The notes under the pieces: model-generated | Told to the model about the DNA's origin: nothing | Databases searched by the model: none | What the model saw: only the letters and a program-made list of their open reading frames with translations | Translations under genes and position numbers: made by a program | Source of the DNA: Proteiniphilum sp. UBA5267 | GTDB taxonomy: Bacteria > Bacteroidota > Bacteroidia > Bacteroidales > Dysgonomonadaceae | Direction: 5' to 3' | Length of the DNA: 8,440 nt | Assembly (NCBI GenBank): GCA_002411515.1 | Contig: DHTF01000087.1 | Location: 11,794-20,233, forward strand | Part shown: one piece after another, positions 6,894-8,440 of the stretch | Numbering within the stretch: the stretch's first letter is position 1 | Layout: each line of letters opens with the position of its first letter

Positions 6894-6933
6894 TATTCCA
6901 TAAGCCAATTTGCCATTAAGCCAAAGAAATAAC

Positions 6934-6947
6934 GAGTCGGATGACTC
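6934..6947. repeat. Short inverted repeat before der
   Basis: GAGTC (6934-6938) and GACTC (6943-6947) form a perfect 5-bp inverted repeat around GGAT, 15 bases before the der start. No T run follows. It may fold in the leader RNA or be chance; no regulator is implied. Confidence 0.2.
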
Positions 6948-6962
6948 AAAAAGAACAAAAGA

Positions 6963-8276
6963 ATGCAGAACTTAATAGCCATAGTAGGACGACCCAATGT
7001 GGGTAAATCCACCCTGTTTAATCGCCTGACACAAACTCGTCAGGCCATTGTGACGGAGACAGCCGGCACCACACGCGACCGTCAGTATGGGAAGGTGAAC
7101 TGGAGCGGACAGGAATTTTCTCTGGTCGATACCGGCGGCTGGGTTGTGAATTCCGATGATGTCATGGAAGATGAAATCAACAAACAGGTGAACATTGCCA
7201 TTGAGGAGGCCGATGTGATTCTATTTGTGGTTGACGTAATGAACGGGCTGACCGATCTTGATTCAGGTGTGGCACAAATGTTGCGCCGTTCACGCAAGCC
7301 GGTGGTCGTGGTGGCTAATAAGGCTGACAATTTCGACATCGGTCATCAGGCTGCAGAATTTTATTCACTCGGCTTGGGTGATCCATACAGCGTGTCGTCC
7401 ATCAACGGATCAGGTACAGGTGATCTCCTCGATCACATTCTCACACTATTACCCAAGGAGAACGAGGAGGAGATATTGGATGATGTTCCAAAATTTGCTG
7501 TCGTGGGACGTCCCAATGCTGGAAAATCATCCATCATCAATGCCTTGATCGGGGAGGAGAGAAGCATTGTTACCGATATTGCTGGCACTACACGCGATTC
7601 TATCTACATGCGTTACAATAAGTTCGGCATGGATTTCTATTTAATTGACACTGCCGGAATCCGCAAAAGAGGAAAAGTGACCGAGGATCTGGAGTATTTC
7701 TCGGTGATTCGTTCCATCAGGGTCATTGAAAATGCCGATGTTTGTATTCTAATGCTTGATGCCACACGGGGTATCGAGAGCCAGGATCTGAACATTTTCT
7801 CCCTTATTCAGAAAAACCGCAAAGGACTGGTTGTTTTTGTCAACAAGTGGGATACAGTGGAGGAAAAAGATACTGCAGTGATCAAAACATTCGAAAATGC
7901 CATTCGTCAACGTCTGGCTCCCTTTACCGATTTTCCCATAATCTTTGGCTCAGCGATAACCAAACAACGTATTCTCAAAGTCATGGACACGGCCAAGGAG
8001 GTATATGTGAACCGCAAACGGAAGGTCCCCACCAGCAAGCTCAACGAGATCATGCTGCCCATTATTGAAAGGACGCCGCCTCCTGCCAACAAAGGAAAAT
8101 ATATAAAGGTGAAGTACATTACCCAGTTGCCGAACACCCAGATACCCTCTTTTGCATTCTTCTGCAATCTTCCCCAATGGATTAAAGAGCCGTATAAACG
8201 CTTTATCGAGAACCGTATGCGTGAAAATTGGAACTTTACAGGTACACCCATCAATATTTTCTTCCGGGAGAAATAA
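6963..8276 (+). CDS. der: GTPase Der (EngA), 50S assembly factor
   Basis: Der is a double GTPase needed for late 50S assembly. The 437 residues are the standard length. First G domain: GRPNVGKS (9-16), TTRDR (36-40), DTGG (56-59), NKAD (119-122). Second G domain: GRPNAGKS (182-189), TTRDS (209-213), DTAG (229-232), NKWD (294-297). A KH-like C-terminal domain follows, about 353-437, including [17 protein letters not shown]. All expected GTP-binding residues are present in both domains. The ATG is preceded by A-rich sequence (AAAAAGAACAAAAGA) and no Shine-Dalgarno. It lies directly behind era, the usual Bacteroidota order, and is the last gene of the visible cluster. Confidence 0.98.
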   Translation: MQNLIAIVGRPNVGKSTLFNRLTQTRQAIVTETAGTTRDRQYGKVNWSGQEFSLVDTGGWVVNSDDVMEDEINKQVNIAIEEADVILFVVDVMNGLTDLDSGVAQMLRRSRKPVVVVANKADNFDIGHQAAEFYSLGLGDPYSVSSINGSGTGDLLDHILTLLPKENEEEILDDVPKFAVVGRPNAGKSSIINALIGEERSIVTDIAGTTRDSIYMRYNKFGMDFYLIDTAGIRKRGKVTEDLEYFSVIRSIRVIENADVCILMLDATRGIESQDLNIFSLIQKNRKGLVVFVNKWDTVEEKDTAVIKTFENAIRQRLAPFTDFPIIFGSAITKQRILKVMDTAKEVYVNRKRKVPTSKLNEIMLPIIERTPPPANKGKYIKVKYITQLPNTQIPSFAFFCNLPQWIKEPYKRFIENRMRENWNFTGTPINIFFREK

Positions 8277-8407
8277 ACCGCTCCTTTTAAGGCAGTAAAT
8301 GCTGGAGCATGTGTATTTTTAACTGAAATAAATAATTTATTCGGAGCTTCAATTGCTTCGAAATTGACTTCATTATGCTGTATGCCACAAATTAAATGGT
8401 AAAAACC
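8277..8407. other. Non-coding stretch after der with weak hairpins
   Basis: No credible gene is seen. ATGC-TGGA-GCAT (8299-8310) followed by GTGTATTTTT (to 8320) is a weak terminator candidate for der: only four pairs, and the T run is five bases away. A second stem-loop, TTCGGAGC (8340-8347) with GCTTCGAA (8355-8362), has eight pairs with one G-U, a seven-base loop and no T run. Confidence 0.35.
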
Positions 8408-8408
8408 G

Positions 8409-8438
8409 TTGAAATACCAAAAATATTGCGTTAATTTG
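8409..8438 (+). promoter_or_regulatory. Possible promoter reading out of the window
   Basis: TTG (8409-8411), a 19-bp spacer and TTAATTTG (8431-8438) fit the Bacteroidota promoter pattern with one mismatch in the -7 box (TT for TA). It would drive a + strand gene or RNA beyond the window edge, which cannot be seen. Confidence 0.35.
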
Positions 8439-8440
8439 TA

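Noticed and set aside
6900..6926. Direct repeat of TAAGCCAA-like sequence between era and der
   Set aside because: The seven-base match (AAGCCAA twice) is too short and isolated to count as a repeat element.
7258..7548. A 96-codon + strand open frame in another frame of der
   Set aside because: It runs through the conserved second G1 motif of Der in the wrong frame; the translation is rich in Trp, Ser and His and looks random.
7907..8254. A 115-codon minus-strand open frame inside der
   Set aside because: It overlaps the conserved end of Der and has no recognisable domain or start signal.

Overview
The window looks like a Bacteroidota chromosome, most likely order Bacteroidales (a Dysgonomonadaceae/Porphyromonadaceae-type organism is my inference). 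Four things support this: BACON modules in a lipoprotein with an acidic, surface-export-like stretch after the lipid cysteine; the end of a large TonB-dependent receptor beside it; promoters with the Bacteroidota -7 element TAnnTTTG (TATCTTTG appears exactly twice); and an almost complete lack of Shine-Dalgarno sequences. All genes lie on the + strand, and nothing mobile, no CRISPR array and no RNA gene was found.

Region 1 (1-1925) is envelope-associated. It holds the C-terminal end of a TonB-dependent outer-membrane receptor and, 15 bp later, a 504-residue lipoprotein built as BACON-OB-BACON-OB-OB. A strong intrinsic terminator (1887-1924) closes this unit. Receptor and lipoprotein probably act together at the cell surface, with an unknown ligand. 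The OB modules resemble those of extracellular nucleases, but no nuclease lies in the window.

Region 2 (1933-3889) starts with a near-perfect Bacteroidota promoter. It carries a cytoplasmic family-9-like carbohydrate-binding protein and a sugar kinase that resembles N-acetylhexosamine 1-kinase (NahK) along its whole length. Together they suggest intracellular handling of a sugar or amino sugar.

Region 3 (3942-8276) is the conserved housekeeping cluster DUF177/YceD - rpmF - fabH - era - der. It links ribosome assembly (DUF177 protein, bL32, and the GTPases Era and Der) to the start of fatty-acid synthesis (FabH). A promoter with a TATCTTTG box precedes DUF177, and an intrinsic terminator between rpmF and fabH probably lets bL32 be made in excess of the downstream enzymes. 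A stem-loop lies between fabH and era.

The last 164 bp (8277-8440) are non-coding, with weak hairpins and a possible promoter pointing out of the window. No wholly new system is evident. The points most worth following up are the triple-OB surface lipoprotein, the CBM9-like/kinase pair, and the RNA structures inside the ribosome/lipid cluster.
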